Origin: Quercus robur
Taxonomy: Eukaryota > Streptophyta > Magnoliopsida > Fagales > Fagaceae
Length of the DNA stretch: 64,000 nucleotides
NCBI RefSeq assembly: GCF_932294415.1
Contig: NC_065544.1
Location: 19,381,351-19,445,350 of the forward strand
Direction: 5' to 3'
Below the pieces are notes generated by a model. It did no database searches and was not told the DNA's origin. It saw nothing but the letters and a program-made list of their open reading frames with translations. Positions 23,433 to 36,000 of this stretch are shown piece after piece (the first letter of the stretch is position 1; every line of letters starts with the position of its first letter). The translations under genes were made by a program, and so were the position numbers.

Positions 23433-25016
23433 ATGGACGACTTGACTAATAGGTGGTGGAGTCTCTCGCTAACAGAGGAGGAGGAGGCAAAGGTTGATCT
23501 TACGAAGGAAAAAAAGAAAACAGGGTCGGTTTTGGCCGCGAAGTTCTTTACTCGGAGGACTGTAAACGTTGAGGCGGTGGCAAAGACCTTCCGACCGTTA
23601 TGGAGAACTAGAGGGAATTTTGAGGTTTGTGAGGGCAAAGATAACATCCTGTTGATTGATTTTGAGATGGAGGCAGATGCAGAAAAGGTCGTTCAGGGGC
23701 AACCTTGGGCGTTCGATAGGCATTTAGTGGTGGTGCAGAGGTACGATGGGTCGATACAGGTCCAGGATCTAGCCTTTAAGTCGACAACTTTTTGGATTCA
23801 GATCCATAATCTTCCCTTTCAGTTATTAACGGTGGAAGCAGCGCTTAGTATTGGGGAGACCATTTGAGTAGTGAATTGGCCAAAGGACCTAGGAGAGATG
23901 AAAGGTGGAAACTTCATGAGAGTGAGAGTAGAGGTGGACATAACCAAACCGCTGTGTAGGGGGAGGAAAATATCATGGGATGACTCTAGGGAAGGTTGGG
24001 CAGTGTTCATGTATGAACAACTGCCTAATATATGCTACTGGTGTGGACTTGTCTCGCACGATGACAAGGATTGCATCTTATGGCTAAACAGTAGGGGTAC
24101 GCTATGGACTGAGGAGCAACAATTCGGACCTTGGATTAGAGCGCTGTAGTTCAACCATGTGAGAAGATCAGTCATTAAGGTGCAGGGTTTCGACCAACCA
24201 CGAAGGATGAAGACACAATCAGTGGGTCCTAGAGAAGTGAGATCGGGATAGGGGGTGATGGTTTCTTATGGAAGAACTGATGGTACGATCTCAGTGGCAG
24301 CAACTTTGACGTCTAAACCTGGGACAGTGACGCCGATGGAGGTGAACGGTGGTGGAGTAGAGAAGAGAGTTGGTGAACGTGTGTGTGACGTGGATGTATG
24401 GGAATCACGGACGCACATCCCGGATTTTAAGGATGTCTTAAATGAAATTGATGAGGCTATCTGTAACGGCCTTGGGAATCCGGAATTAAAGGCTGCAGTT
24501 TCTGAAAAAACGGCAAATCGGATGGAAAGCACTTTAAATCTGGTTGACGTTGAGATCAGAGAGGATAATCCGGATTGGAAGAATGAAGAGCAGGATCGAA
24601 ATGGAGTGATGTTGGAGTTAAATATGGATACCATGATGTCAGGTGCTGAGTTTAGTTTGGGCTGGGTTAGTACGGGCTTGAAAGGAGTGACACACAATAG
24701 TAGGCCCAATAAGGGTGCAAGCAAAGGGAAGCAAAAAGTAAGACCCAAAGTTATAAGTGAGAGGCCTAGAAATGACAAAACAAATAAAGAGACAGTGGGC
24801 TTAAGTGAGGGGTCTTGGAAGAGACGGGCAAGACAAAGCCCATCAGCTGTGGTGGATCCACCATTGAGTATTGGGGCCGAAACTAAAAGAAAGCCTGAAA
24901 GTTCTAATAGAGACATATTTGACGTGAACTTGCATGAAAAAAAGAAGAAGGTGACTGAGATAAGTAATATTGTAGAAGCGGCGGAGGTTGTTGGGCAACC
25001 CCGCCGAGACCAATGA
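23433..25016 (+). pseudogene. LINE ORF1 (DUF4283 domain plus CCHC zinc knuckle)
   Basis: The true start is probably ATG at 23433 (MDDLTNRWWSLSLTEEE). Residues to about 145 match the DUF4283 layout of plant LINE ORF1, with AVAKTFRPLW and QPWAFDRHLVVVQRYDG. A stop at 23865-23867 breaks it. The frame continues from 23871 with the zinc knuckle CYWCGLVSHDDKDC near 24030-24072, a second stop near 24147, and a long polar C-terminal part to the stop at 25014-25016. ORF1 proteins bind the element's RNA in the RNP. Confidence 0.85.
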
Positions 25017-28000
25017 GTCTCCTCAACTAGAACTGTCGGGGGCTTGGGAACCTCCGAACAGTTAAAGCCTTGGAAAAGGTGGTTAATAAAGAAGAGCCCA
25101 TAATAGTCTTCTTAATGGAGACAAAGTCTAGTAGAGAATGGATGAAGAAAGTAAAGGAAAGATGTAAAATGAAGCATGGCCTTATTGTTCCAAGCAATGG
25201 CAGTAGAGGTGGAATGGCAATGTTGTGGAAGGAAGGGGTTAAACTAGATGTGCAGACATACTCAGATGATCATATTGAGGTAGGATGGTGGCACCTTACT
25301 GGATTCTATGGCAACCCGAAGATAGCAAAAAGACCAGAATCATGGGCAAAGCTAAAATAGCTAAACAATACGTCCTCTCTACCATGGGTGGTCATAGGGG
25401 ATTTTAACGAGATTACTGGTCTTTCTGAAAAGAAAGGGGGAAGTATGAGGCCTAGGATACAAATGGAGATTTTTGTTGAAGCTATAAACCATTGTGGTCT
25501 TAGAGAAGTGGATTATGTAGGTCCTAGGTTTACCTGGATATACCAACTTACAGATGGAGAACAAATAAGGGAGAGGTTGGATAGGGCCTTGGCAACCCAA
25601 GAATGGATGGATCTTTTTCCTACAGCAAAGCTCCACCACCTCTCTTCTTCTGCATCAGACCACTCTCTCCTCTGCCTCCATTTAGTGCGCCGGCAAAGAA
25701 GAAGAAAAGCAAGGAAGCTGTTCAGATTTGAATCCATGTGGCTTAAAGATAGAAGGTGTGAAGAAGTAGTCAAAGCAGCATGGGTGGAGAAGGAAATGGT
25801 AGCCACGGATAGGGTGCTAGAAAGATGTTTGGAAAGGTGCAGGGTTGATTTGTCTGCATGGAATAAATCAGAATTTGGGCACGTGGGTAGGAAGATATCA
25901 AATTTACAAAGAAGGTTAGAAGGCCTAGAATTGCTACCAGCTTCTACAGAGCAAATCCGTGAGTTAAAGAGTACCAGAATTGAATTAAATTGCTGGTTGG
26001 AAAAAGAAGATGCGATGTGGAGGCAAAGGTCAAGACTTGACTAGTTTCAGGGGGGTGATAGAAACACTAGTTTCTTTCATGCTAAAGCATCGGCAAGACA
26101 TAAGAAAAATTTTATGGAGGGGCTAATGGATGCCAACGACGTTTGGCAGGAGGATGATGCTAGGATGGAGGAAATTGTAGTGGAGTACTACAATGATCTA
26201 TTCTCTTCAACCAATTCGATCGATTTCACTAAGTTACTAAATGCAGTCCAGCAAAAAGTTTCCTTGGTAATGAATGAAGAGTTAACCCGTGATTTCACTG
26301 GTGTAGAGGTTCGAGCAGCACTAAAGCAAATGTACCCTTTCAAAGCCCCGGGTCTAGATGGAATGCCTCCTCTCTTCTACCAACACTTTTGGAGTACAAG
26401 TGGTGTTGTGGTCACAAAAACAGTGCTTGACTTCCTCAACCATGGTATAGTCCCTCCAAACTTTAATGAAACTCGTATTATGCTTATCCCAAAAATTAAG
26501 GATCCTAAACGAGTCACAAATTATAGGCCTGTTAGCTTATGTAATGTTGTTTACAAACTTGCTTCAAAAGCTATAGCAAATAGGCTTAAAAAAATCCTTC
26601 CTACTATTTTCAGTGATACCCAGAGTGCTTTTGTACAGGGGAGGCTTATTACTGACAATATTTTGTTAGCTTTTGAATCCATGCACCATATTAACCAGAA
26701 AAGAGAGGGAAAGGAGGGTGAGATGGCACTTAAATTGGATATGAGTAAGGCATACGATAGAGTGGAATGGATATGTCTGGAGAAGATTATGGAAAAGTTG
26801 GGGTTTGCAGAGAGGTGGAGAAACCTTATTATGCAGTGCATAACTTCTGTTACCTATGCCATTAGGATTAATGGGAATCCTAGAGGTCACATTATTCCAT
26901 CAAGGGGTATCCATCAAGGAGATCCCTTGTCACCTTATTTATTTCTTCTTTGTGCAGAAGGCTTATCATCACTAATCAAGGCTACAGTTAACTCTGGGAA
27001 TATAACTCTGGGAATATGGAGGGCATAGCTATCTATAGAGGAAGTCCAAAATTTTCTCACTTATTCTTTGCAAATGACAGCCTCATCTTTTGCAAAGCTT
27101 CTCTAAAGGAGTGTGCCTCTCTTCAAAGGGTGCTAGAAATATATGAGAATGCTTCTGGCCAACAACTGAACCGGGCTAAAACCTCACTTTATTTTAGTAG
27201 AAACACCCCCAAGGAGATCTAAGAGGAGATCAAAAGGAGATTTGAAGCTCAAGTTATCAAGCAATACGAGAAGTACCTTGGTCTACCATCATTTGTGGGG
27301 AAGAATAAAAGGGGCACCTTCAATGACATCAAAGAAAAGATTGGAAAGAAGTTAGCCTGATGGAAGGAGAAAATGTTGTCTAAAATGGGTAAGGAAGTCC
27401 TTATCAAGGTTGTGGCTCTTGCTATTCCAACCTACAGAATAAGTTGTTTCAAGTTACCGGACTCCCTTTGTGATGAGATAACGAACATGATTAGGAATTT
27501 TTGGTGGGGACAAAGACATGAAGAGAGGAAAATCCCTTGGATTAGTTGGGAAAAGTTGTGTGAGCCTAAGGAGGGTGGAGGTTTAGGCTTTAAGAACCTT
27601 AAACTGTTCAACCTGGCACTCCTAGCAAAACAAGGCTGGTGGTTACAGGTGGGACAAGAGTCGCTTGTGTACAAAGTCTTGAAGGCGAAATATTTCCCAA
27701 GGAGTGATTTTATCAATGCCTCAATCGGTCACAATCGTTCTTATACATGGCGCAGTATTATGGCGGCACAAAATCTGGTAAAGGAATAAGGTGGAGAATA
27801 GGTAATGGTGCAAACGTTCAGGTGTGGATGGATAAATGGCTGCCTATGTCATCTACCTACAAAGTAACATCCCCATGGTTGTTTATGCATGAAGACACAT
27901 AGGTCCAAGAACTAATAGACACCTTTACTGTCAGTTGGAAGAAGTCAATAATTGATACTCTGTTTCTTCCCCACGAAGCTGAAGCAATCAAAGGCATCCC

Positions 28001-29132
28001 AATAAGGTCTCAGTTTTCTGCAGACAAGCTAATATGGATTGAAATGCAGAATGGCATCTTCAGTGTGCGTAGTGTGTATAAGCTAGCAATAAAGATGGCA
28101 GTCAGTGGTGTTTGAGGGAACAATTCTGATAGCAGCTCTCTTAGGCGTTTCTGGAAAAGGATATGGAGCTTGCCGATCCCACATAAGGTCCGTCATTTTG
28201 GAAGGAGAGCATGCCGAGAAGCCCTACCCACTAAAAGAAATTTGATGAAACGTAAGGTGATACCAGAGGACATGTGCGAGATTTGTAAGGAAGCCTCGGA
28301 GATGACTGGGCATGTCTTATGGAGCAGTTCGAAAGCACAGGAGGTTTGGGGTTGTTCCAAGGTGACAGTGCGTGTTGCTAAGATAGAAGGAGTCTCCTTT
28401 TTGGATATTATGTGGCAGTTGCTAATGATATATGGGGGTAGCGATGAAGCGGCTGCAAGGGTAATTACCATAGCATGGGCTCTATGGAACAATAGAAATG
28501 AGATGTGGAATGGTGGGGAAAGGAAGTCGGGACAAGGGCTGGTACAGTTGGCGATAGAATACCTTGCCAAGTATGGAGCAACTATGGAGCTGACAGATTC
28601 AGTGGGACTGGTGGTGGAGCTTCCAGTGAAGTGGACTCCACCAAGAGAGGGGTGGTTTAAGATTAATGTCGATGGTGCCATTTTCTCAAAACAGAAAAGT
28701 GCAGGGATCGGGCCGTTGATCAGGGACGAGTTGGGAAGAGTAGAAGTTGCTCTGAGTAAAAAGGTTGATGCTTCTTTAGGCGTTGTGGAGGTAGAAGCCA
28801 AAGCTCTTTAGGCTGGCTTGATGTTTGCGAGGGATGAGGGTCTTCAAAATGTGGTCCTAGAGGGGGACTCGTTAGTTTTAATAAATGCTTTATGTGGGAC
28901 CGCTTCTCCACCAGCTTTTGTGGAACCAATTGTCATGGGTGTACTAGACCTATGTAGGGATTTTAGAAGTATAGCCTTTTCTCATGTACGTAGACAAGGA
29001 AACGAACCGGCACATCTTTTAGCTAAGCATACGTCTAGTGTTGCTGATTTTATTAGTTGGATTGAAGAGGATCCTTGCTGCATTGAGCAAGCTCTTATCC
29101 AAGATGTACTGTCATTTTCATGTATTCAATAA
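25013..29132 (+). pseudogene. LINE ORF2 (endonuclease, reverse transcriptase, zf-RVT, RNase H), broken
   Basis: Starts MSLLN at 25013, overlapping the ORF1 stop as ATGA. A stop replaces W in the expected NWNCRGLGN. Endonuclease blocks include FLMETKSS, WVVIGDFNEI and RLDRALATQEW. A stop near 26042 replaces W before FQGGDRNTSFFHAKAS. RT blocks include APGLDGMPPLFYQHFW, ITNYRPVSLCNV-type sequence, SAFVQGRLITDNILLAFE, LKLDMSKAYDRVEW and HQGDPLSPYLFLLCAEGL. The catalytic box reads FAND (27067-27078) rather than FADD. zf-RVT (28140-28330) and an RNase H domain with INVDGA and EGDSL (about 28660-28880) follow. At least six stops or frameshifts exist. Confidence 0.88.
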
Positions 29133-29181
29133 AATTTCATTTTTCTTATCAAAAAAAAAAAAAAAAAAAACTTGTATTACA

Positions 29182-29740
29182 GCACTCCTACTAGGTCGTA
29201 ATACATCCTCTCAGTCATAAATTTAATTTGACATGTTGTAATGCATAAAAGATGTGTCTTTCAACTTAAACCTCCACTTAGTGTAATTGCCTTAAGACTC
29301 CAATAGAATTAATGGTGGCTAGGTGTTTAAACCAAAACTCTTTATGAGTTAATATCAGAAAATAACAAATATATGAGAACATCCACAACAATTTAAGAAT
29401 TCCACCATTTTTGTTGGAATTGTTATGGTCTTATGCTCTTCCCAGTTTAATTGATGAATATTTACAAGAGAAATCCATTTTTCTCCTATGTTCACAAAGG
29501 TGAAGTTCGTTCTTTCTGTCTTTATTACACATACTTTTAATTGTTTATGAACTTTGTCTAGAGTATAAAATTCATCCTTCAAATACATAACAAACAATAC
29601 TAATCCATTCTAAATGAGATGCAAAATTTTAGTGCCTTTACTAACCATGTATCAATAGCTTGTTGTAGCACTTTAAACCTCCTAGCTTAAATCAATTCAA
29701 AGTTTGGTTTCCACTATTAGTGATTCTCTTAAAAAAATGG
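29182..29740. other. AT-rich sequence between LINE and Copia remnant
   Basis: No conserved coding motif. It lies 3' of a minus-strand Copia pol remnant and may be its 3' UTR or LTR, but no border or partner was found. Confidence 0.35.
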
Positions 29741-30350
29741 TTTTAGTCTCATTCCCATGAATATTACCCTAACCAAGTCTCGAGACAATGCTTTGGTAAT
29801 ATGGCTAGCCAAGTTATTACTTGAATTAACAAGCACAATTGATATGGTACCATCTTCTATCTATTGTCTTATGAACTTATGTCTTATACTTATATGTCTA
29901 GACTTTCCCTTTTACACCTTACTATATGCTCAAGCCATGGTGACTTCATTATCATAGTACATCAAAATGGCTAGTATCAGTTGTGACCATAACCCTATAT
30001 ATCTAACAACATATTTCGTAGACATTTTGCTTCCTTGTCCTCTATTGCCAAAGCTATAAACATATATTCCATGGTGGAATGAAAACTATTCATTTGTTTC
30101 TTAGATGCCCATGAGATTGCACTCCACCAAGAATAAATATCCAACCATAATAGACTTGTTACCACTCACACTTTTAATCCAACTAGAATTCAAATACACT
30201 TCCAATAAGACTGGAAAATCAAAATAAAAGAGTCCTAGACTAATGGTTCTCTATAAGAAACCAAAGACTTTGCCAATTTATTGTCAATTATCCTCACTTG
30301 TATTACTTGTATATCTAAAAAGTTTGCATGTTGCAAAGTTTGTGTCTGGT
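29740..30350 (-). pseudogene. Copia-type pol remnant (RNase H end), heavily decayed
   Basis: On the minus strand the sequence reads SWASKKQMNSFHSTMEY, a block AIEDKEAKCLRNMLLDI, then YYDNEVTMA, KSRHISIRHKFIRQ, IEDGTISIVLV and NNLASHITKALSRDLV, with several stops between. This matches the order of the C-terminal RNase H domain of plant Ty1/Copia polyproteins (SWxSKKQ, YxDNxxA, KxxHIxIRxHFIR, NxADxxTKxL). The rest of the element is not recognisable. Confidence 0.75.
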
Positions 30351-30359
30351 CTAGTGTAA

Positions 30360-31020
30360 TGCTTGGCTAAGAAACACAGACACGGCAAAATTGTCAACAC
30401 ACTGGTGTCAGACATATATCTGATACAGACAAACACGTCAAGTACGCACTCAAAAAGATAAAATCAATTTTTAATTTAGTTGTTCTATTTTGATGTTAGA
30501 ACAACCAAATTAAACAAAGTTCCAAAATATAGATATGTTGTAAAGTTGAGATGCTAAATTGAGTAGAAAAGGCAACCATGGTAACAATAAACAATTATCC
30601 ACACAATCAACAAATTGCAGAAAGATTAATTACACTATACTGACCTTATGCATGTTTTTACAGAAAAGTGCATATGTCTAGTAGAATGAAGATTGAAAGA
30701 ATGAAGGGTATTGTTTTGGTCAGTTTATTCTAACTGACTCGAAACATTGGATGGATTAACATTTTGCCAGAGCATGGAGTTTCGCATTTATTTTTTCAAC
30801 GCGTCAACTTCTAAATTCGGTCTTTTGTCCTATGTGAGATAACTAGAGATAATACAAAAATAAACTTTCACTTGCTTCTACTTTTACATCTACGTATTTA
30901 ATATGATAACAGATACATTCCTAACATTTAGAACAACAAGGTTTAAAGCATACAACTCATCTCTTATATAGATCATCTAAATGCTAAGGGTAGTAATAAT
31001 TAAAATCAAAAAAAAAATTA
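30360..31020. other. Non-coding sequence with a short inverted repeat
   Basis: Only one structure stands out: an inverted repeat around 30471-30512, tttagttgttct and agaacaaccaaatt. No ORF or known element is seen. Confidence 0.3.
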
Positions 31021-31429
31021 AATTTGACTTTTTGCAACAAAATCTTCTCCTTCTCTTGATTTAACTTTATTGCAACCAAAAAAAAAATTATTGCAATAAC
31101 CGTTGCAACAAAAACTTTTATTGCAATAAATTTCCTAGGTTATTCTTGTCATATCTATTACAACAAACAAATTGTTACAATAAGTTATAGCAACTATATA
31201 TTTCGTTGCAATAAATATTTTTAATAATAAAAAAAATATTTTATCGCAACAAATTTATTGCAACGAAACACTATTGCAACGAAATTTTTGTTGCGATAAC
31301 TTATTGCCACAGAGTTTATTGCAACAGTGGGCAACAAAACTTTTTTTGTTGCAATAGGTATTTATTGCAACAATTTTGAGTTTATTGCAACAAAAAATTT
31401 CGTTGCAATAGGGTTTTTTTCTTGTAGTG
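31020..31429 (-). mobile_element. CACTA (En/Spm)-like terminus with subterminal repeats
   Basis: On the minus strand the sequence begins at 31429 with CACTACAAGAAAAAAACC, the canonical plant CACTA end. It continues into many direct and inverted copies of ttgcaacaaa / ttgcaataa, typical of subterminal transposase-binding arrays. I could not find the opposite terminus or a 3-bp TSD, so the left border is approximate. No transposase is visible. Confidence 0.65.
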
Positions 31430-31808
31430 AACTCTATGCTAGCAGCCACGATAATATAGAGGATACAAGCATTATCTAGAATGATTAGGTATAAAGCATC
31501 TGTAGGTGGCTTTTTAAGTCTGCTATCAAATCCCAAGGCTCAACCCTAGACAAGCAATGGAAACTACCAAGCTGGAGTACGGTAGGGGCAGAGGAAATTT
31601 CCAATGGAACGGTGAAATACGTAGAGATCAAAAAGAACACCAATGGTGAAAGCACTTTGTTGGGCCAACACTAACACTAAGAGACGAAAGTTAGGGGAGC
31701 GAATGGGATTAGATACCCCAGTAGTCCTAGCCATAAACAATGGATACTAGGCGCTTTGCATATCGACTCATGCGGTGCTATAGTAACGCAGTAAGTATTC
31801 CGCGTGAA
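31430..31808 (+). pseudogene. rrn16: Nuclear copy of plastid 16S rRNA (NUPT fragment), decayed
   Basis: It follows the central part of chloroplast 16S rRNA in order: a decayed ctatgctagcagccacgata (530 loop), tctgtaggtggctttttaag, agctggagtacggtaggggc, gtgaaatacgtagagatc, and ggattagataccccagtag. It ends near taagtattccgc, roughly E. coli positions 510-870. Most differences from the plastid sequence I know are C-to-T or G-to-A, as expected for methylated nuclear DNA. It is not a functional rRNA gene. Confidence 0.85.
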
Positions 31809-31855
31809 CACAATCACTATTTTGTTTTTTCTCTCTCAATATGCCTTAAAAAGTA

Positions 31856-32117
31856 CTCTCTCTATCCCAATTTGTTGGTCCTCTACTCCATTTTGGGATG
31901 TCCCAAAATGAAGCCCTCTTTTTAAAATTAATAAATAAAATTTCTATCTTACCCTGTACTTTATTTAAAAAGTCAATGTCATTCTTTTTCTATAATTTAA
32001 ATTAATAAGGGTAGTTCTGGAAACTTATATTTTTTATACAGCAGACAAGACAATAAATGATGTTCCCTTAAAAAGTTAAATTTTTTAAACAAGACAAACA
32101 AATTGGAACGGAGGGAG
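31856..32117. mobile_element. Stowaway (Tc1/Mariner) MITE
   Basis: TIRs ctctctctatcccaatttgt at the left and, in reverse from the right, ctccctccgttccaatttgt. TA dinucleotides flank both ends (31854-31855 and 32118-32119). This is the common plant Stowaway end. 262 bp, non-coding. Confidence 0.85.
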
Positions 32118-33090
32118 TAAACACCTAACATAAAACCTTCTTCAATTTCTTTTGCTTTAAAACACACAACTATTGGGTCTCAATAGCATACCAATGGACG
32201 ACAAATATTCACCCCCAATTCAAAAACATCAAAGTATATAGTAAAATACAATGAATGAAAATATCAATTTGAAATGATAAGTCACAATTCAAATTGAGCC
32301 CTATGAATTCAAATATCAAAATATTTCGATGTACATAAACAAACAGATAACCCTATACTAAGACATGAACTTAAATTAATAAAGGAACCTTTGTTGTTAA
32401 TTTTTTGGGAAAATTTTGTCCAACCCATCACAAGACGATTATTCCTTCTTGAACAACTGTCATGTAGTGGGTTTGAGAAACTTTCCACCAAACCCTTTCT
32501 CATATATTTAACATGCACTAGACAGTTGTGAAACAACAAATAGATATTTCAACAAAATCCAAACTTATACAACCCATCACCAAAAGAAACCCTAAACTAC
32601 AGTACTCTGGAAAGAAACCCTAAATTGCTTTTAAACAAAGAAAAATTCCAAAAAATATATTTATTTTTTGGGGGTTGGAGTTTGCTATGGATTTTTCCTT
32701 TTAGATTTGGATTTTTATGGGTTTCTGCAACCCATCACCAAAACAATTCCTAAACTACAGCATTCTAGGAAGAAATTTTGAAAAAAAGAAAAATTCAACA
32801 CAGGAAAAAAAAAGGTTTTGGAGGTTGGAATTTTCCATGGGTTTTGCTTTTGGGATTTGGATTTTTGTTGGTTTTTGTTGCAGTGGATTTTGCTATGAAT
32901 GTTTTGTGGATTTTTGTGGATCTGGTGCCAGTGGAGGGGTTTGCCTTGGGTTCATGAAAGTGGGTTTCTATGTGGGCTGGTAGGCAAAGAAGAAAAAGAA
33001 GAGAGAGAAATAGATAGGACAAGAGGGAAATGAAAAAAAAAAAAAAATTGAATTCTCTTACTCTCACCACTTATAGTTTTTAAATGAAAT
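32118..33090. other. Non-coding stretch with a local direct repeat
   Basis: A block containing caacccatcaccaaaa, taaactacag and aagaaa occurs twice, at about 32572-32630 and 32727-32780. The ORFs at 32717 and 32795 cover the same G/T-rich low-complexity DNA on opposite strands and show no domain. Confidence 0.35.
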
Positions 33091-33094
33091 TCTG

Positions 33095-36000
33095 GGTCCA
33101 CCCTTGTGCCAAGGGAGTTCAATGAAATTGCAAGTGATCATAAGAAGCTTGGGGGAAGATTGAGACTAGATAGACAAATGCAAAAATTCAGAGATGTGTT
33201 AGATGAATATGGTTTCAAGAACTTAGGGGTTTGAAGGATGAAAGTTTACGTGGTGCAATGGACACAGGGAGGGGTCACACGATTTGGGAAAGGTTAGATA
33301 GAGCTATTGCCACTATTGATTGGCTCACTGCTTTCCCAGCTACTAAGGTGGTTCATCTGGAATGTGGTACTTCATACCACAAACCGATACTTATCATGCT
33401 GGCAGGTATTCCAAAATATTTGCAAAAACCATGAAGGTTTGAACAAATGTGGATGGAAGAGGAGGGTGTCATTGAAGCAATAGAATCTACCTGGTTACAT
33501 GATTTTCCAAGCAACTGGCACCTCGATGGCTAAGGTAGAGAGGAAATTACATAGGTGTCACAAATCTGAAGTGGTAGAGCCAAGTTGTGTTTGGCAATGT
33601 TACTCGGGCATTAAAAGAGAAAAAAGATCAATTGAGAACAGCTGAAGATGCAGCCATCCAAGGGGGCAACGTCACGGGTCCTGAGGTTAAAGAAGGATAT
33701 AAATGGTCTTTTAATTAAGGAAGAGAAGATGTGGAAGCAATGGTCTCGAGCTCTTTGGTTGCATGAGGAGGATAAAAATACTCACTACTTTCACTGTTGT
33801 GCTACTCACAGATTTCGGAGAAACAAAATTGATAAACTAAAGGATGCCGAGGGGGCAATCTGTTCTGATGAAAAGGGAATAGCAACCATTTTGGTGAACT
33901 ACTACCAACAACTGTTTACTACCTCAAATTTGAGTATGATTGATGCTGCACTAGATGAAATTCCGGCCTTTATTAATGCTGAAATGAATGGGTTGCTATC
34001 TATAGAATTCACTAGAGATGAGGTGGAAAGTGCTTTGAAGCAAATGGAGCCATTAAAGGCACAAGAACCTGATAGAATACCACTCCTCTTTTTCCAAAAA
34101 TATTGGCCGAACATTGGAGATGAATTTTCATTAGCTATTCTAAGCTGCCTAAATTCAGGTTCAATTCCACCTTCCATTAATCACACTTATTCCTAAGGTT
34201 AAGAGCCCAACTAAAGTCTCTAAGTATCGCCCCATTTCTTTGTGAAATATATTGTATAAACTTGTTTCTAAGGTTGTTGCAAACAGGTTTAAGAATTTTT
34301 GCCACATTATTTCTGAGTCACAAAGTGCATTCCAATCTGACAAAGCTATTTCTGACAACATCTTAGTAGCTTTTGAAACTTTGCACCACATGAAAAATCA
34401 GAATAAAAATAATAATAATAACAGGTTTTATGACTCTTAAGCTAGATATGAGCAAAGCTTTTGACAGAGTAGAGTGGCTTTTTTTGCAGGGAACGATGGA
34501 AATGATGGGTTTTTGTGAGAAGTGGATATCCTTGATCATAGCATGCATCAGATCAACCTCATATTCAGTCCTTGTGAATGGGGAACCTAAGGGTAACATC
34601 AAACCTCCACGGGGTATTCGCCAGGGAGACTTGTTATCCCCATATCTATTTCTAATTTGCTCAGAAGGTCTTAACCACTTACTCTAAAGTGTAGCAAGGG
34701 CATATTTGATTAGGGGTTTTTCTTTATGCCGTAATGGTCCGTGAATTACCCATCTATTTTTTGCTAATGATAGCTTACTCTTCTATCGAGCTGAGATGGG
34801 GGACCTGCAAGATATTCAGAATATTTTGCTTATCTATGAACATGCATCAGGGCAACAAATAAATCGAGATAAAACCACGGTTTTTTTCAGCAAAGCAGTT
34901 TTGTTAGAGATAAAGGTGGCCATTCAAATTTTTTTTGGGGCAACAGAAATTAGAGAATATGAATGCTACCTTGGTCTCCCCGCAATGGTGGGTAGAAATA
35001 ATAAAGGCAGTCTAAACTACATTAAGGAAAGAGTTTGGAATAAACTCTAAGGGTGGAAAGAGAAGTAGTTATTTCAGGCGAGTAGAGAAGTCTTGCTAAA
35101 AGCAGTAGTGCAAGCCATTCCCACCTTCGCTATGGGTTGTTTCAAACTCCCGGTAGGTCTTGTTCATGATATTGAGATGTTGAGCAGGAAATTTTGGTGG
35201 GGACAACGCAGTAAACAAAGAAAAATTCATTGAAAAAAATGGGAGACTTTATGCAAACCAAAGGTACTGGGAGGGATGGGTTTTAAAGATTTAGTCAAAT
35301 TCAATGATGCGATGCTTGCAAAGCAGGTGTGGCAACTATTGACAGACTAATCTTCTCTTTTCTACCGTGTGTTTAAGGCAAAATACTTCCCAAATGGCTC
35401 TATTTTTTAGGCTGAGTCTTCCTCAGGGTCCTTTTCTTGGCAAAGTATCTTAAAGGCCTGTAAAGTTGTTTTAGATGGGATGCTTTGGAGAGAGGGAGAT
35501 GGTAAGACAAGTAGGGTTTTTGAGGATAGATAGCTGCCAGGTCAAAATCCTTCAAAAGTTATTTCACCTTGGACAAGTATCGATGATGACTGGACAGTTT
35601 CACAATTGATTGACCAAGACATGGGTTGGTGGAATAGTTCAATAATTGATGCTCTTTTCCTCCCCTTCGAAGCCCAAAAGATCAAAGGCATACCCCTGTG
35701 TGTGTCTAATCAAGAGGACTGCATTGTTTGGCTGAGATGCAAGTCGAGGCTCTATTTTGTCAAAACGGGGTACCAACTGTTATGCAAAAAGCAGACCAAT
35801 GAGGAGGCATCGAGTTCAAATGATACATCTTCCAGACTTTTTTGGGGACATATTTGGAAGTTGCGAGTACCAAACAAGGTAAATATATTTCTGTGGCGTG
35901 CATTTGCCAACAAAGCTGATCCTACAGAAACGAAAAGTGCTAGACAATCCAAGCTGTAGCCTCTATCAATTAGCATCTCAGAACACCCTCCATGATCTAT

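Larger units (their letters stand above)
23265..29170 (+). mobile_element. Full-length L1-type LINE with target duplication, inactive
   Basis: Flanked by cttgtattaca at 23254-23264 and 29171-29181, extended by As to the left. It has a 5' UTR of about 170 bp, ORF1, ORF2 and a 3' poly-A run at 29151-29170. Length of about 5.9 kb and the TSD position show that it is not 5' truncated. Many in-frame stops and a changed RT motif show that it cannot move itself. Confidence 0.92.

Noticed and set aside
24266-24916. 216-codon minus-strand ORF opposite LINE ORF1
   Set aside because: Antisense shadow of the polar C-terminal part of ORF1; no conserved domain.
31430-31808. Functional rRNA gene
   Set aside because: Only part of 16S is present, with many transitions in invariant positions; it is a nuclear plastid relic.
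32717-33070. Overlapping ORFs on both strands rich in Gly/Cys/Phe or Lys/Pro/Thr
   Set aside because: Low-complexity G/T-rich DNA without homology; the two frames cover the same bases.
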